This document shows positions 14,604 through 22,936 of a stretch of 64,000 bases of DNA, piece by piece. The DNA comes from Streptomyces sp. TRM68416 (GTDB taxonomy: Bacteria > Actinomycetota > Actinomycetes > Streptomycetales > Streptomycetaceae), in contig NZ_JACVWU010000028.1 in the NCBI RefSeq assembly GCF_014596915.1, forward strand, positions 47,500 to 111,499, given 5' to 3'. The notes under the pieces were generated by a model that ran no database searches, was not told where the DNA came from, and worked only from the letters and a program-made list of their open reading frames with translations. Each line of letters begins with the position of its first letter. Positions within the stretch are counted from its first letter, which is position 1. The translations under genes were made by a program, and so were the position numbers.

Positions 14604-15470
14604 ATGCAGCACGGTCCCGCGGTGCGCCGCCGCAAGTTGGGCGCAGAACTGCGCGCGTTGCGCACCGGTGCGGGGCTCACCAGCGGCGAGGCGGCGCGGC
14701 TGGTGGGCTGGCACCAGTCGAAGGTGAGCCGGATCGAGACCGGGGCCAGCGGCGTGAAATCGGCCGATGTGCGGTTACTGCTGGATGCCTACGGCGTGCG
14801 CGACACCCAACTGCGCGAGCTCCTGCTGATGTTGGCGGGCGACGACGCGGGCGCCGGCCGGCACCACTGGTGGCATGCGTATCGCGGGGTGCTGCCGCCG
14901 ACGTACCGGGATTTCATCAGTCTGGAGTCCCAGGCGAGTGCGATGCGCACGCTGGAGACCTCGGTGGTGCCGGGCCTGCTGCAGACGCCCGAGTACGCGC
15001 GTGCCGTGACCAGGGCCGCGGTGGGCGGTCTGGAGGAGGCGGACGAGCGTCTGGACGCCCTGGTCGAGGTGCGTCTGGCCCGGCAGACGGTGCTGCGGGG
15101 CGAGCCGCCGCTGGAGCTGAGCGCGGTGCTGGACGAGGCGGTGCTGCACCGGGAGATCGGCGGACCGGATGTGATGGTGCGGCAGTTGTGGCGGCTGGTG
15201 GAGGCGGGGCGGTTGCCGCAAGTGCGGCTCCAGGTGCTGCCGTTTGCGGCCGGGGCGCATGTCGGCATCACCGGACCTTTCGTTATCTTCTCATTTTCGC
15301 GCACTTCTGATCTGGATGTGGTTGTTCTCGACCATTTGACGAGTAGCCTCTACCTCGAACGGAAAGAAGACCTCCGGGCCTATACGGAGGCTTTCAACAC
15401 CCTCCGGATCCACGCCCTTTCGCCCGAGGACTCGTTGGATTACATCGCCGGGATAGCTGACGGCGCGTAA
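14604..15470 (+). CDS. XRE regulator with DUF5753 (WhiJ-like), contains a TTA codon
   Basis: 288 residues: an N-terminal XRE helix-turn-helix (RRRKLGAELRALRTGAGLTS, then GEAARLVGWHQSKVSRIETG) followed by the DUF5753 domain (YRDFISLESQA, VVPGLLQTPEYARA, VLDEAVLHREIGG). In S. coelicolor WhiJ-type proteins of this kind repress development with a DUF397 partner. Leu58 (14775-14777) is TTA, the rare codon read only by the bldA tRNA, so translation should depend on developmental stage. The next gene is DUF397, 9 bp downstream. It is divergent from an RsbW-like ATPase. Confidence 0.95.
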   Translation: MQHGPAVRRRKLGAELRALRTGAGLTSGEAARLVGWHQSKVSRIETGASGVKSADVRLLLDAYGVRDTQLRELLLMLAGDDAGAGRHHWWHAYRGVLPPTYRDFISLESQASAMRTLETSVVPGLLQTPEYARAVTRAAVGGLEEADERLDALVEVRLARQTVLRGEPPLELSAVLDEAVLHREIGGPDVMVRQLWRLVEAGRLPQVRLQVLPFAAGAHVGITGPFVIFSFSRTSDLDVVVLDHLTSSLYLERKEDLRAYTEAFNTLRIHALSPEDSLDYIAGIADGA

Positions 15471-15479
15471 GGAGGCACC

Positions 15480-15710
15480 ATGTCTGCACTGCCTCGGAAC
15501 GTACCTTCCAGTATCGATCTGCACGGCGTGCGGTGGCTGCGCAGCAGCTACAGCACGGGAGCGAACAACTGCGTCGAGACGGCTCGGCCCCTGACCGGCC
15601 CGTGCGCCGGACTGCTCGCCGTACGCGACTCCAAGGACCCGGCCGGACCCGCGCTGCTCTTCTCCCCCGAAAGCTGGGCGGAGTTCACGGCCGCGGCCCG
15701 CCGGATCTGA
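15480..15710 (+). CDS. DUF397 protein (WhiJ-partner type)
   Basis: A 76-residue DUF397 protein: RWLRSSYSTGANNCVE, the VRDSKDPAGPAL segment and the final SWAEFTAAAR. These small proteins are co-encoded with XRE/DUF5753 regulators in Streptomyces and are thought to antagonise or modulate them. It lies 9 bp after the XRE stop, with AAGGAGG as ribosome binding site. Confidence 0.95.
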   Translation: MSALPRNVPSSIDLHGVRWLRSSYSTGANNCVETARPLTGPCAGLLAVRDSKDPAGPALLFSPESWAEFTAAARRI

Positions 15711-15754
15711 TCAGTCCCCCGTCCCCGCGCGAGCCACGGCCGTGTCACGCCGAC

Positions 15755-16882
15755 TCATGGTCGTGTGTCGCCGACGACCCGTACAGCGCGTTCGATCTGC
15801 CCCTCGGAGAGGTCCGCGCGGGCGGTCAGCCTCAGCCGGGAAATGCCGTCGGGAACGGAAGGAGGACGGAAGCAGCCCACGGCGAGGCCCGCGGCCCGGC
15901 AGTCGGCCGCCCACCGCACGGCACTCTCCGGGGACGGCGCGCGCACCGAGACCACCGCGGCGTCCGGACGCACCGCCCGATGGCCCGCGGCCGTCAGGCG
16001 GGCGTGCAGTTCGCCCGCCACCGCGCGCGCCCGCGCCGCCCGCTCCGGCTCGCGGCGCAGCAACCTCAGTGCCGCCAGGGCCGCCCCCGCTGCCGCGGGG
16101 GCGAGTCCGGTGTCGAAGATGAACGTCCGGGCCGCGTTGACCAGGTGTTCGATCACCCGGGCCGGACCGAGGACCGCTCCGCCCTGGCTGCCCAGCGACT
16201 TGGACAGGGTGACCGTGACGACCACGTCCTCGGCGCCCGCCAGACCCGCCGTGTGCGGAGCGCCGCGGCCGCCGTCGCCGAGCACGCCCAGGCCGTGCGC
16301 GTCGTCGACGACCAGTCCCGCGCCGTGCTCCCGGCACACCGCGGCGAGCGCGGCCAGCGGGGCGGCGTCGCCGTCCACCGAGAAGACCGTGTCGGAGACC
16401 GCGATCGCCGGTCCGTCGTGCGTACTGAGGGCCTTGCGCACGGCGTCCGGTTCGGCGTGCGCCACCACCTGCGTGGCGCCCCGGGCCAGCCGGCAGCCGT
16501 CGATCAGCGAGGCGTGGTTGCCCGCGTCGGAGACGATCAGTGAGCCGTGCGGCCCGAGGGCGGTGACCGCGGCGAGGTTGGCCGCGTAACCGGAGGAGAA
16601 GACCAGGGCCGCCTCGAAGCCGCAGAAGTCCGCCAGCTCGCGTTCCAGCTCGGTGTGCAGCTCGGTCGTGCCGGTGACCAGCCGGGAGCCGGTCGCGCCG
16701 CCGCCCCAGGTCCGCGCGGCCCGGGCCGCCGCCTCGGTGACCTCCGGGTGGTGGGCCAGACCCAGGTAGTCGTTGCTCGCGAGGTCCAGCAGCGGCGAGT
16801 CGGCGGGGCGGGGGCGCAGGGTCCGTACGAGTCCGGCGCTGCGGCGCAGCTCGGCCTGCTCGTCGATCCAGCCGAACGCCAT
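15755..16882 (-). CDS. bioF: 8-amino-7-oxononanoate synthase BioF
   Basis: BioF condenses pimeloyl-ACP (or -CoA) with L-alanine to give KAPA, the first dedicated biotin-ring step. The 375-residue sequence is an alpha-oxoamine synthase: LDLASNDYLGLAHHPEV, GSRLVTGTTELH, VVDDAHGLGVLG, and the PLP lysine at 228 in TLSKSLGSQGG. ATG 16882 has GGAGG four bases upstream. It is divergent from bioBAD with 147 bp between, so the four genes share one control region. Confidence 0.95.
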   Translation of the reverse strand: MAFGWIDEQAELRRSAGLVRTLRPRPADSPLLDLASNDYLGLAHHPEVTEAAARAARTWGGGATGSRLVTGTTELHTELERELADFCGFEAALVFSSGYAANLAAVTALGPHGSLIVSDAGNHASLIDGCRLARGATQVVAHAEPDAVRKALSTHDGPAIAVSDTVFSVDGDAAPLAALAAVCREHGAGLVVDDAHGLGVLGDGGRGAPHTAGLAGAEDVVVTVTLSKSLGSQGGAVLGPARVIEHLVNAARTFIFDTGLAPAAAGAALAALRLLRREPERAARARAVAGELHARLTAAGHRAVRPDAAVVSVRAPSPESAVRWAADCRAAGLAVGCFRPPSVPDGISRLRLTARADLSEGQIERAVRVVGDTRP

Positions 16883-16942
16883 GGGTCCTCCGGGGATTTT
16901 GTAGGCAGTGGACAGACACTAGCGGGACGACCCGGCACCCAC

Positions 16943-16962
16943 GGTGTGGCAATACCCACACC
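16943..16962. promoter_or_regulatory. Inverted repeat in the bioF-bioB control region
   Basis: GGTGTGG (16943-16949) and CCACACC (16956-16962) are perfect arms around CAATAC, midway between the divergent bioF and bioBAD. This is the natural place for a biotin repressor site, but I cannot match it to a known BirA or BioQ consensus. Confidence 0.5.
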
Positions 16963-17029
16963 TCGAAGCGCCGCTGTTGTGCGAACTCTCCTTGGCCAGG
17001 GACCACTCCGTAGGACAGGATCAGCTCTC

Positions 17030-18199
17030 ATGGATCTGCTGAACACGCTGGTGGACAAGGGGCTGCGGCGCGAGCTGCCGACCCGCGAGGAAGCCCTGGC
17101 CGTCCTCGCCACGTCCGACGACGACCTGCTCGATGTGGTGGCCGCGGCCGGCCGGGTGCGCCGGCAGTGGTTCGGCCGCCGGGTGAAACTGAACTACCTC
17201 GTCAACCTCAAGTCCGGCTTGTGCCCGGAGGACTGTTCCTACTGCTCGCAGCGGCTCGGCTCGACGGCCGGGATCCTGAAGTACACCTGGCTCAAGCCGG
17301 ACGAGGCCTCCCAGGCCGCAGCGGCCGGGCTCGCGGGCGGCGCCAAGCGGGTCTGCCTGGTGGCGAGCGGGCGCGGCCCGACCGACCGGGACGTGGACCG
17401 GGTGTCGGACACCATCAAGGCGATCAAGGAGCAGAACGAGGAGGTCGAGGTCTGCGCCTGTCTCGGGCTGCTCTCCGACGGCCAGGCCGAGCGGCTGCGC
17501 GAGGCGGGCGCCGACGCCTACAACCACAACCTCAACACCTCCGAGTCCACCTACGGCGAGATCACCACCACCCACACCTACGCCGACCGGGTGGACACGG
17601 TGCGGAAGGCGCACGCCGCCGGTCTGTCCGCCTGCTCCGGTCTGATCGCGGGCATGGGCGAGAGTGACGAGGACCTGGTCGACGTCGTCTTCTCGCTGCG
17701 CGAGCTGGACCCGGACTCGGTGCCGGTCAACTTCCTGATCCCGTTCGAGGGCACCCCGCTGGCCAAGGAGTGGAACCTCACCCCGCAGCGCTGCCTGCGC
17801 ATCCTGGCGATGGTGCGGTTCGTCTGCCCCGACGTCGAGGTGCGCATCGCCGGCGGACGCGAGGTCCATCTGCGCACGATGCAGCCGCTCGCCCTGCACC
17901 TGGCCAACTCGATCTTCCTCGGCGACTACCTCACCAGCGAGGGCCAGGCCGGCAAGGCCGACCTGGAGATGATCGCGGACGCCGGCTTCGAGGTGGAGGG
18001 CGCCGACCAGGTGACGCTGCCGGAGCACCGGGCGGCGGGCGGGGGCTGCGGTTCCCAGGAGAGTGCCTGCGGCTCGGGCGAGGGCGGCGGAGTCTGCGGT
18101 TCCGCGCCGGTCGCGCAGACCGAGCCCGGTGAGGTCCGCAGCGACCTCGTCGCCGTACGCCGACGCGGTGCCGGAACGGACCTCGCGCCCAATGCCTGA
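17030..18199 (+). CDS. bioB: Biotin synthase BioB
   Basis: BioB inserts sulfur into dethiobiotin by radical SAM chemistry. The CxxxCxxC cluster motif is CPEDCSYC (Cys65, 69, 72), and YNHNLNTS and the RIAGGRE segment are conserved. The protein is 389 residues, longer than E. coli BioB. The extra C-terminus contains a Gly/Ser/Cys-rich stretch with Cys340, 347 and 356, then a basic tail. ATG 17030 begins the domain; the longer frame is antisense to bioF. It overlaps bioA by 8 bp (ATGCCTGA). Confidence 0.97.
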   Translation: MDLLNTLVDKGLRRELPTREEALAVLATSDDDLLDVVAAAGRVRRQWFGRRVKLNYLVNLKSGLCPEDCSYCSQRLGSTAGILKYTWLKPDEASQAAAAGLAGGAKRVCLVASGRGPTDRDVDRVSDTIKAIKEQNEEVEVCACLGLLSDGQAERLREAGADAYNHNLNTSESTYGEITTTHTYADRVDTVRKAHAAGLSACSGLIAGMGESDEDLVDVVFSLRELDPDSVPVNFLIPFEGTPLAKEWNLTPQRCLRILAMVRFVCPDVEVRIAGGREVHLRTMQPLALHLANSIFLGDYLTSEGQAGKADLEMIADAGFEVEGADQVTLPEHRAAGGGCGSQESACGSGEGGGVCGSAPVAQTEPGEVRSDLVAVRRRGAGTDLAPNA

Positions 18200-19472
18200 C
18201 CTGGGCGTGCCCGAGCTGCTGGAGCTGGACCGCAGGCATGTGTGGCATCCCTACGGGCCCATGCCGGGGCGGCAGGAGCCGCTGGTCGTGGAGTCGGCGA
18301 GCGGGGTGCGGCTGCGGCTCGCGGACGGCTCGGGCGAACTCGTCGACGGGATGTCCTCCTGGTGGTCGGCGATCCACGGCTACAACCACCCGGAGCTGAA
18401 CGAGGCGGCGCGCGAGCAGCTCGGCCGGATGAGCCATGTGATGTTCGGCGGGCTCACGCACGAGCCCGCCGTACGCCTGGCGAAGCTCCTTGTCGACATG
18501 TCGCCAGATGGTCTGGAGCATGTCTTCCTGGCCGACTCGGGGTCGGTGTCGGTCGAGGTCGCCGTCAAGATGTGCCTGCAGTACTGGCGCTCGCTGGGCC
18601 GCCCCGGCAAGCAGCGACTGCTGACCTGGCGCGGCGGCTACCACGGCGACACCTGGCAGCCGATGTCGGTGTGCGACCCCGAGGGTGGGATGCACGAGCT
18701 GTGGGCCGGGGTGCTCCAGCGCCAGGTGTTCGCCGATCCGCCGCCCGCGGAGTACGAGGAGGCGTACGCCGATCACCTGCGGACGATGATCGCGCGGCAC
18801 GCGGACGAACTGGCGGCGGTGATCGTCGAGCCGGTGGTGCAGGGCGCGGGCGGGATGCGCTTCCACTCCCCCGCGTATCTGCGGGTGCTGCGCGAGGCCT
18901 GCGACGCGCACGGCGTGCTGCTGGTGTTCGACGAGATCGCGACCGGGTTCGGCCGGACGGGTGCGCTGTTCGCGGCGGACCACGCGGCGGTGACGCCGGA
19001 CGTCATGTGTGTGGGCAAGGCCCTGACCGGCGGCTATCTGACGATGGCCGCCACCCTGTGCACGTCACGGGTGGCCGAGGGGATCTCGCGCGGCGAGGTG
19101 CCGGTGCTCGCGCACGGGCCGACGTTCATGGGCAATCCGCTGGCCGCCTCCGTGGCCTGCGCCTCGATCGAACTGCTCCTGGGACAGGACTGGCTCGCGC
19201 AGATCAAGCGGATCGAGACGGGGCTGCGCGAGGGACTGGCACCGGCGCGCGCGCTGCCGGGCGTGCGGGACGTGCGCGTGCTGGGCGCCATCGGGGTCGT
19301 CCAGCTGGACCACCCGGTCGACATGGCGGCGGCCACGGCCGCGGCCGTGCGGGAGGGCGTGTGGCTGCGGCCGTTCCGGGATCTGGTGTACACGATGCCG
19401 CCGTACGTCACGGGCGACGAGGACGTGGCGCGGATCGCGCGCGCGGTGTGCGCGGCGGCGCGGGAGGGTTGA
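18192..19472 (+). CDS. bioA: Adenosylmethionine-8-amino-7-oxononanoate aminotransferase BioA
   Basis: BioA converts KAPA to DAPA with SAM as amino donor. This 426-residue class III aminotransferase has HVWHPYGPM and SSWWSAIHGYNHPELN at the N-terminus, both typical of BioA. FDEIATGFGRTG follows, and the PLP lysine is about 276 in VGKALTGGYLT. The start ATG at 18192 overlaps the end of bioB by 8 bp. bioD follows after one base, so bioB, bioA and bioD form one tightly coupled operon. Confidence 0.97.
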   Translation: MPDLGVPELLELDRRHVWHPYGPMPGRQEPLVVESASGVRLRLADGSGELVDGMSSWWSAIHGYNHPELNEAAREQLGRMSHVMFGGLTHEPAVRLAKLLVDMSPDGLEHVFLADSGSVSVEVAVKMCLQYWRSLGRPGKQRLLTWRGGYHGDTWQPMSVCDPEGGMHELWAGVLQRQVFADPPPAEYEEAYADHLRTMIARHADELAAVIVEPVVQGAGGMRFHSPAYLRVLREACDAHGVLLVFDEIATGFGRTGALFAADHAAVTPDVMCVGKALTGGYLTMAATLCTSRVAEGISRGEVPVLAHGPTFMGNPLAASVACASIELLLGQDWLAQIKRIETGLREGLAPARALPGVRDVRVLGAIGVVQLDHPVDMAAATAAAVREGVWLRPFRDLVYTMPPYVTGDEDVARIARAVCAAAREG

Positions 19473-19473
19473 G

Positions 19474-20190
19474 ATGACGGTTCTGGTGATCACGGGCACC
19501 GGCACGGAGATCGGCAAGACGGTCACGACGGCCGCCGTGGCCGCCGTGGCCCTCGCCTCCAGCCGCACGGTGGCCGTGCTCAAGGCCGCGCAGACGGGGC
19601 TGCGGCCGGACGAGCGCGGGGACGCCGACGAATGCGCACGGCTCGCGGGTGCCGTGACCACCGCCGAACTCGCCCGCTATCCGGACCCGTTGGCGCCCGC
19701 CACGGCGGCTCGCCGGGCGGGCCGTCCGCCGGTGCGGCCGCACGGGATCGCCGAGGCCGCCGCCAAGCTCGCCACCGAGCACGACCTGGTGCTGGTGGAG
19801 GGGGCGGGCGGGCTGCTCGTCCGCTTCGACGCGGAGGGCGGCACGCTCGCGGACGCGGCCGAACTGCTCGGGGCGCCGGTCGTGGTGGTGGCCCCGGCGG
19901 GGCTGGGCACGCTGAACTCCACGGAGCTGACGGCACGTGAACTCCGGTCCCGGGGCCTGTCCCTGGCTGGCGTTGTGATCGGCAGTTGGCCCGACTCCCC
20001 CGATCTGGCCGCACGTTGCAATCTGGCGGACCTGCCGCAGGTCGCGGGCGCGCCGCTCCTGGGCGCGCTGCCGGCCGGGGCGGGGTCGCTCGCTCCGGTC
20101 GACTTCCGGGCGGCGGCGCCGAGTTGGCTGGCGCCGCGGCTGGGCGGGACGTGGGACGCCGAGGAGTTCCGGGGCCGGGAGGGGGCCTGA
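19474..20190 (+). CDS. bioD: Dethiobiotin synthetase BioD
   Basis: BioD closes the ureido ring of dethiobiotin from DAPA, CO2 and ATP. The 238-residue protein has the P-loop GTGTEIGKT (8-16), KAAQTGL, EGAGGLLV and the AGLGTLNSTEL segment. The start ATG is 1 bp after the bioA stop, with GGGAGG as ribosome binding site. It is the last gene of bioBAD, so with bioF all four late steps are here; bioC/bioH-type early genes are not. Confidence 0.96.
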   Translation: MTVLVITGTGTEIGKTVTTAAVAAVALASSRTVAVLKAAQTGLRPDERGDADECARLAGAVTTAELARYPDPLAPATAARRAGRPPVRPHGIAEAAAKLATEHDLVLVEGAGGLLVRFDAEGGTLADAAELLGAPVVVVAPAGLGTLNSTELTARELRSRGLSLAGVVIGSWPDSPDLAARCNLADLPQVAGAPLLGALPAGAGSLAPVDFRAAAPSWLAPRLGGTWDAEEFRGREGA

Positions 20191-20615
20191 CGGGCTGCTC
20201 CGCCGCGCGGTCGGCGACCCGGGCGCCGACGAAGACCTGGGACGGGTCGGTGGCCGTGCGTTCCTGCACGGCGGCCGAGGCCGTAGCAGCCCGGCTGCCG
20301 GCCGGTGAAGGGCCCCTCGTCCAGGTGGTCGTACGCGGCGAGGTCCTCGTGGAGCACGCGCTGTCTCGGAGGTCGACCCGGTCGTGCACCCGGTGGCCGG
20401 CCCCACTCCTGTCCGGCCTCGGACACCACCGCGATCCCGAGCGGCGCGACGAACGTCGAGGTCGGCTGCGTCTCGCACACCGGCATGAACAACGACTACG
20501 GCATGCGCCGACAGGGGCGGGACTCCGTCGTCTGATCCGGGGCGGTCGGCAGGGGGTGCGTGGGGCGCATTCGGGGGAGAATCGGGGTACGCCCGTCCTG
20601 CCCCGGGAGGTCCCC
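20191..20615. other. 425-bp gap, possible decayed coding remnant
   Basis: No intact gene can be supported. On the minus strand, fragments in different frames read like parts of one ordinary protein (for example QPTSTFVAPLGIAVVSEAG near 20470, LHEDLAAYDHLDEGPFTG near 20330, ATDPSQVFVGARVADRAAEQ near 20230). That would fit a gene broken by several frameshifts. I do not recognise the family, and chance coding-like frames are frequent at this GC content. Confidence 0.3.
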
Positions 20616-21302
20616 ATGCCGCTTCGGTCCGCCGGTACGCGCGCGGTGCCGCGGGATGCCGTGCACCACCCGCTGTTCGCCCGCTTCTACGCCCGGGTCA
20701 GCGTGAACGCCGAGTCCCGGATGGGCATGGGCTCCGTACGGGACCGGCTGCTCGCCGGTCTGTCGGGGCGGGTGATCGAGATCGGCGCGGGCAACGGCCT
20801 GAACTTCGCGCACTACCCGGGCGCCGTCTCGGAGGTCGTGGCGATCGAACCGGAGCGCCTGCTGAGGCAGTTGGCCGTGGACGCGGCACTGCGCGCCGAG
20901 GTGCCCGTCGACGTCGTGCCGGGTGCGGCCGAGGCGCTGCCGGTCAAGAGCGAGGCGTTCGACGCGGCGGTGCTCTCCCTGGTGCTGTGCAGCGTCCGTG
21001 ACGTGCCGCGGGCGCTGTCGGAGGTGCGGCGGGTGCTGCGGCCCGGCGGGGTGGTGCGGTTCTTCGAGCACGGGCGGGGTGGCGGGCGTGCGATGACGCT
21101 GACCCAGCAGGCCCTGGACCGCACGGTGTGGCCGCTGCTGTCCGGCGGCTGCCACACGGCCCGGGAGCCGGTCGCCGCCCTGCGCGAGGCCGGGTTCGAA
21201 CTCGGCCCCTACCGGCGGGTGTTCATGCCGGAGAACGGCCCGAGGCTGCCCACCTCCTACTGCGCGCTCGGCACGGCGTGGCGGCCGGCGGAGGAGGAGT
21301 GA
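20616..21302 (+). CDS. Class I SAM-dependent methyltransferase
   Basis: A 228-residue small-molecule methyltransferase of the UbiE/Methyltransf_11 type. Motif I is VIEIGAGNG (53-61); acidic IEPE follows, then VLSLVLCSV and LRPGGVVRFFEHG. The C-terminal half resembles small methyltransferases acting on thiols or lipids, but the substrate is unclear. ATG 20616 is supported by CCGGGAGG. The longer frame from 19986 is read-through antisense space. It is convergent with the Doc-like gene, whose stop starts right at its end. Confidence 0.9.
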   Translation: MPLRSAGTRAVPRDAVHHPLFARFYARVSVNAESRMGMGSVRDRLLAGLSGRVIEIGAGNGLNFAHYPGAVSEVVAIEPERLLRQLAVDAALRAEVPVDVVPGAAEALPVKSEAFDAAVLSLVLCSVRDVPRALSEVRRVLRPGGVVRFFEHGRGGGRAMTLTQQALDRTVWPLLSGGCHTAREPVAALREAGFELGPYRRVFMPENGPRLPTSYCALGTAWRPAEEE

Positions 21303-21677
21303 TCACAGGCTCCACTGGCGCAGTTCGCGCGCGATGTCCTGCACCGAGGCCTCTCCGTCCTTGACCAGCCGGGCCAGTTCGCGGACCTGCTCGGGCGAGG
21401 TGACGACCTTCAGACCGCTGGCGACGAGGTAGGCGTAGGCGACCGCGGAGGCGAACAGGGCGTTGGAGCGCTCCAGCGCGGGGACGTGGATGAGGAGTTG
21501 CAGCAGCGCGGCGGCGCGGGCGTGCGGGCTGTCGTAGACGGGTACGTCGAATATCTGGGCCTCGTGGCGGGCGACGGCGGCGATCAGGGCGCCCCAGTCG
21601 GTGACCTGCGGGTCGCCCGGGGTGTGCTGTTCGGCGAGCATCAGCAGCCAGGCGAGGTCGATCCTGAGATTGCTCAA
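21303..21677 (-). CDS. Doc-like (Fic fold) toxin with degenerate active-site motif
   Basis: The 124-residue protein has the size and N-terminal pattern of Doc toxins (LAWLLMLAEQHTP...VTDWGALIAAVARH). It also has the YDSPHARAAALLQLL helix before the Fic loop. The loop itself is altered: instead of HPFxDGNKR it reads HVPALERSNALFASA (from His64). The invariant Gly, Lys and Arg are absent. It may be inactive, or work differently. It lies 4 bp after an RHH antitoxin gene on the same strand, which is the normal order for a toxin-antitoxin pair. Confidence 0.75.
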   Translation of the reverse strand: MSNLRIDLAWLLMLAEQHTPGDPQVTDWGALIAAVARHEAQIFDVPVYDSPHARAAALLQLLIHVPALERSNALFASAVAYAYLVASGLKVVTSPEQVRELARLVKDGEASVQDIARELRQWSL

Positions 21678-21681
21678 CGGA

Positions 21682-21930
21682 TCAACGACGACCTTCGTGC
21701 GCGCGCTCCGACGACGTGCCGTCCGCGCCGAACTCCTCGGCGAAGACGGCCTGGTACTGCTTCATGAAGTCGGCGGCGGCCTCCACGAAGGTGTGGCCGA
21801 CCTCGCCGGTGTCCTGTCTGACCAGTTCCTCGATGTAGCGGTTGACGCTCATGCCGCGGGCCAGGGCGCGTTCACGGGCCGCGCGGGCGGTTCCCTCGTC
21901 CACGCGTACGTTCAGCTGAGTCTTCGCCAT
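21682..21930 (-). CDS. RHH-type antitoxin
   Basis: An 82-residue ribbon-helix-helix protein: the strand TQLNVRVDEGT and helices ARAARERALARGMSVNRYIEEL give a classic Arc/MetJ-like dimer, followed by an acidic tail likely to bind the toxin. ATG 21930 is preceded by inverted repeats at 21931-21958 that suit autoregulation. It pairs with the Doc-like gene 4 bp downstream. Confidence 0.88.
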   Translation of the reverse strand: MAKTQLNVRVDEGTARAARERALARGMSVNRYIEELVRQDTGEVGHTFVEAAADFMKQYQAVFAEEFGADGTSSERAHEGRR

Positions 21931-21958
21931 GCTTCGAAGCTAGCGCCGGAACGCTAGC
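21931..21958. promoter_or_regulatory. RHH antitoxin operator
   Basis: Two overlapping palindromes: GCTTCGAAGC (21931-21940) and GCTAGCG-N6-CGCTAGC (21939-21958). They are immediately upstream of the antitoxin ATG. RHH dimers usually bind such short spaced palindromes. Confidence 0.65.
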
Positions 21959-22128
21959 AGGGGCAAGGGGTCTTTCCGTCCGGAGAACGTGCCCCTTACA
22001 CCGGTATCAGGGGCCCGACCTGGGGCGGAGGTCGCCTCGGTCGCAGGGGGGATTCCGGGTGTGCGGCGGATCACACTAGGCTCGGCCCCGACAACGACGC
22101 TGCGATGTCCATGAGCGAGGAGGCAGCC

Positions 22129-22932
22129 TTGTCCACTCCTGCTGCGGAGCACGCCTCGGCCGACGGGATCGCGGCCCGCGCCCGCGGTGTGACCAAGGCG
22201 TACGGGTCCGGCGAGACGACGGTCCTCGCCCTGGACGCCGTCGACGTCGACATCGCGCGCGGGCGCTTCACCGCGGTCATGGGCCCCTCGGGTTCGGGCA
22301 AGTCCACGCTGATGCACTGCCTGGCGGGGCTCGACAACGTCTCGGCCGGTCAGGTGTGGCTCGGCGACACCGAGATCACCGGGCTCAAGGAGCGCGAGCT
22401 GACCCGCCTGCGCCGGGACCGGATCGGGTTCATGTTCCAGTCGTTCAACCTGATCCCGACGCTGAACGCTGCCGAGAACATCACTCTGCCCATGGACATC
22501 GCGGGCAAGAAGCCCGACGAGAAGTGGCTGGACCAGGTCATCGACGCGCTGGGGCTGCGCGACCGGCTCAAGCACCGGCCCGCGCAGCTCTCCGGCGGAC
22601 AGCAGCAGCGCGTGGCCTGCGCCCGCGCCCTCGCCTCCCGCCCCGAGCTGATCTTCGCGGACGAGCCGACCGGAAACCTGGACTCGCGGGCCGGTCTGGA
22701 GGTGCTCGGCTTCCTGCGCGACGCGGTGGACGACCTGGGGCAGACCGTCGTCATGGTCACCCACGACCCCGGCGCCGCCGCCCATTCCGACCTGGTGCTC
22801 TTCCTCGGTGACGGAAGGATCGTCGACACCATGGAGGAGCCGACGGCGGAGGCGGTACTGGAGCGAATGAAACGGTTCGACACGATCCGCGGCCAGGCGG
22901 ACGGCGCCGTCGACACCGCCAAGGAGGACTGA
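22129..22932 (+). CDS. ABC transporter ATP-binding protein (MacB/LolD family)
   Basis: ATPase with Walker A GPSGSGKS, signature LSGGQQQRVACARALA, Walker B LIFADEPTGNLDS and the H-loop THD. The FQSFNLIPTLNAAENITLPMD-type Q-loop region identifies the MacB/LolD/FtsE class that powers FtsX-type permeases rather than importers. TTG 22129 is preferred because GAGGAGG lies just upstream; ATG 22105 or 22111 would add a few residues without such a site. The permease follows after 4 bp. Confidence 0.95.
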   Translation: MSTPAAEHASADGIAARARGVTKAYGSGETTVLALDAVDVDIARGRFTAVMGPSGSGKSTLMHCLAGLDNVSAGQVWLGDTEITGLKERELTRLRRDRIGFMFQSFNLIPTLNAAENITLPMDIAGKKPDEKWLDQVIDALGLRDRLKHRPAQLSGGQQQRVACARALASRPELIFADEPTGNLDSRAGLEVLGFLRDAVDDLGQTVVMVTHDPGAAAHSDLVLFLGDGRIVDTMEEPTAEAVLERMKRFDTIRGQADGAVDTAKED

Positions 22933-22936
22933 CCCG

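Noticed and set aside
20305..20535. Plus-strand 76-codon frame after bioD
   Set aside because: No ribosome binding site, low coding character in its first half, and it competes with equally good fragments on the other strand.
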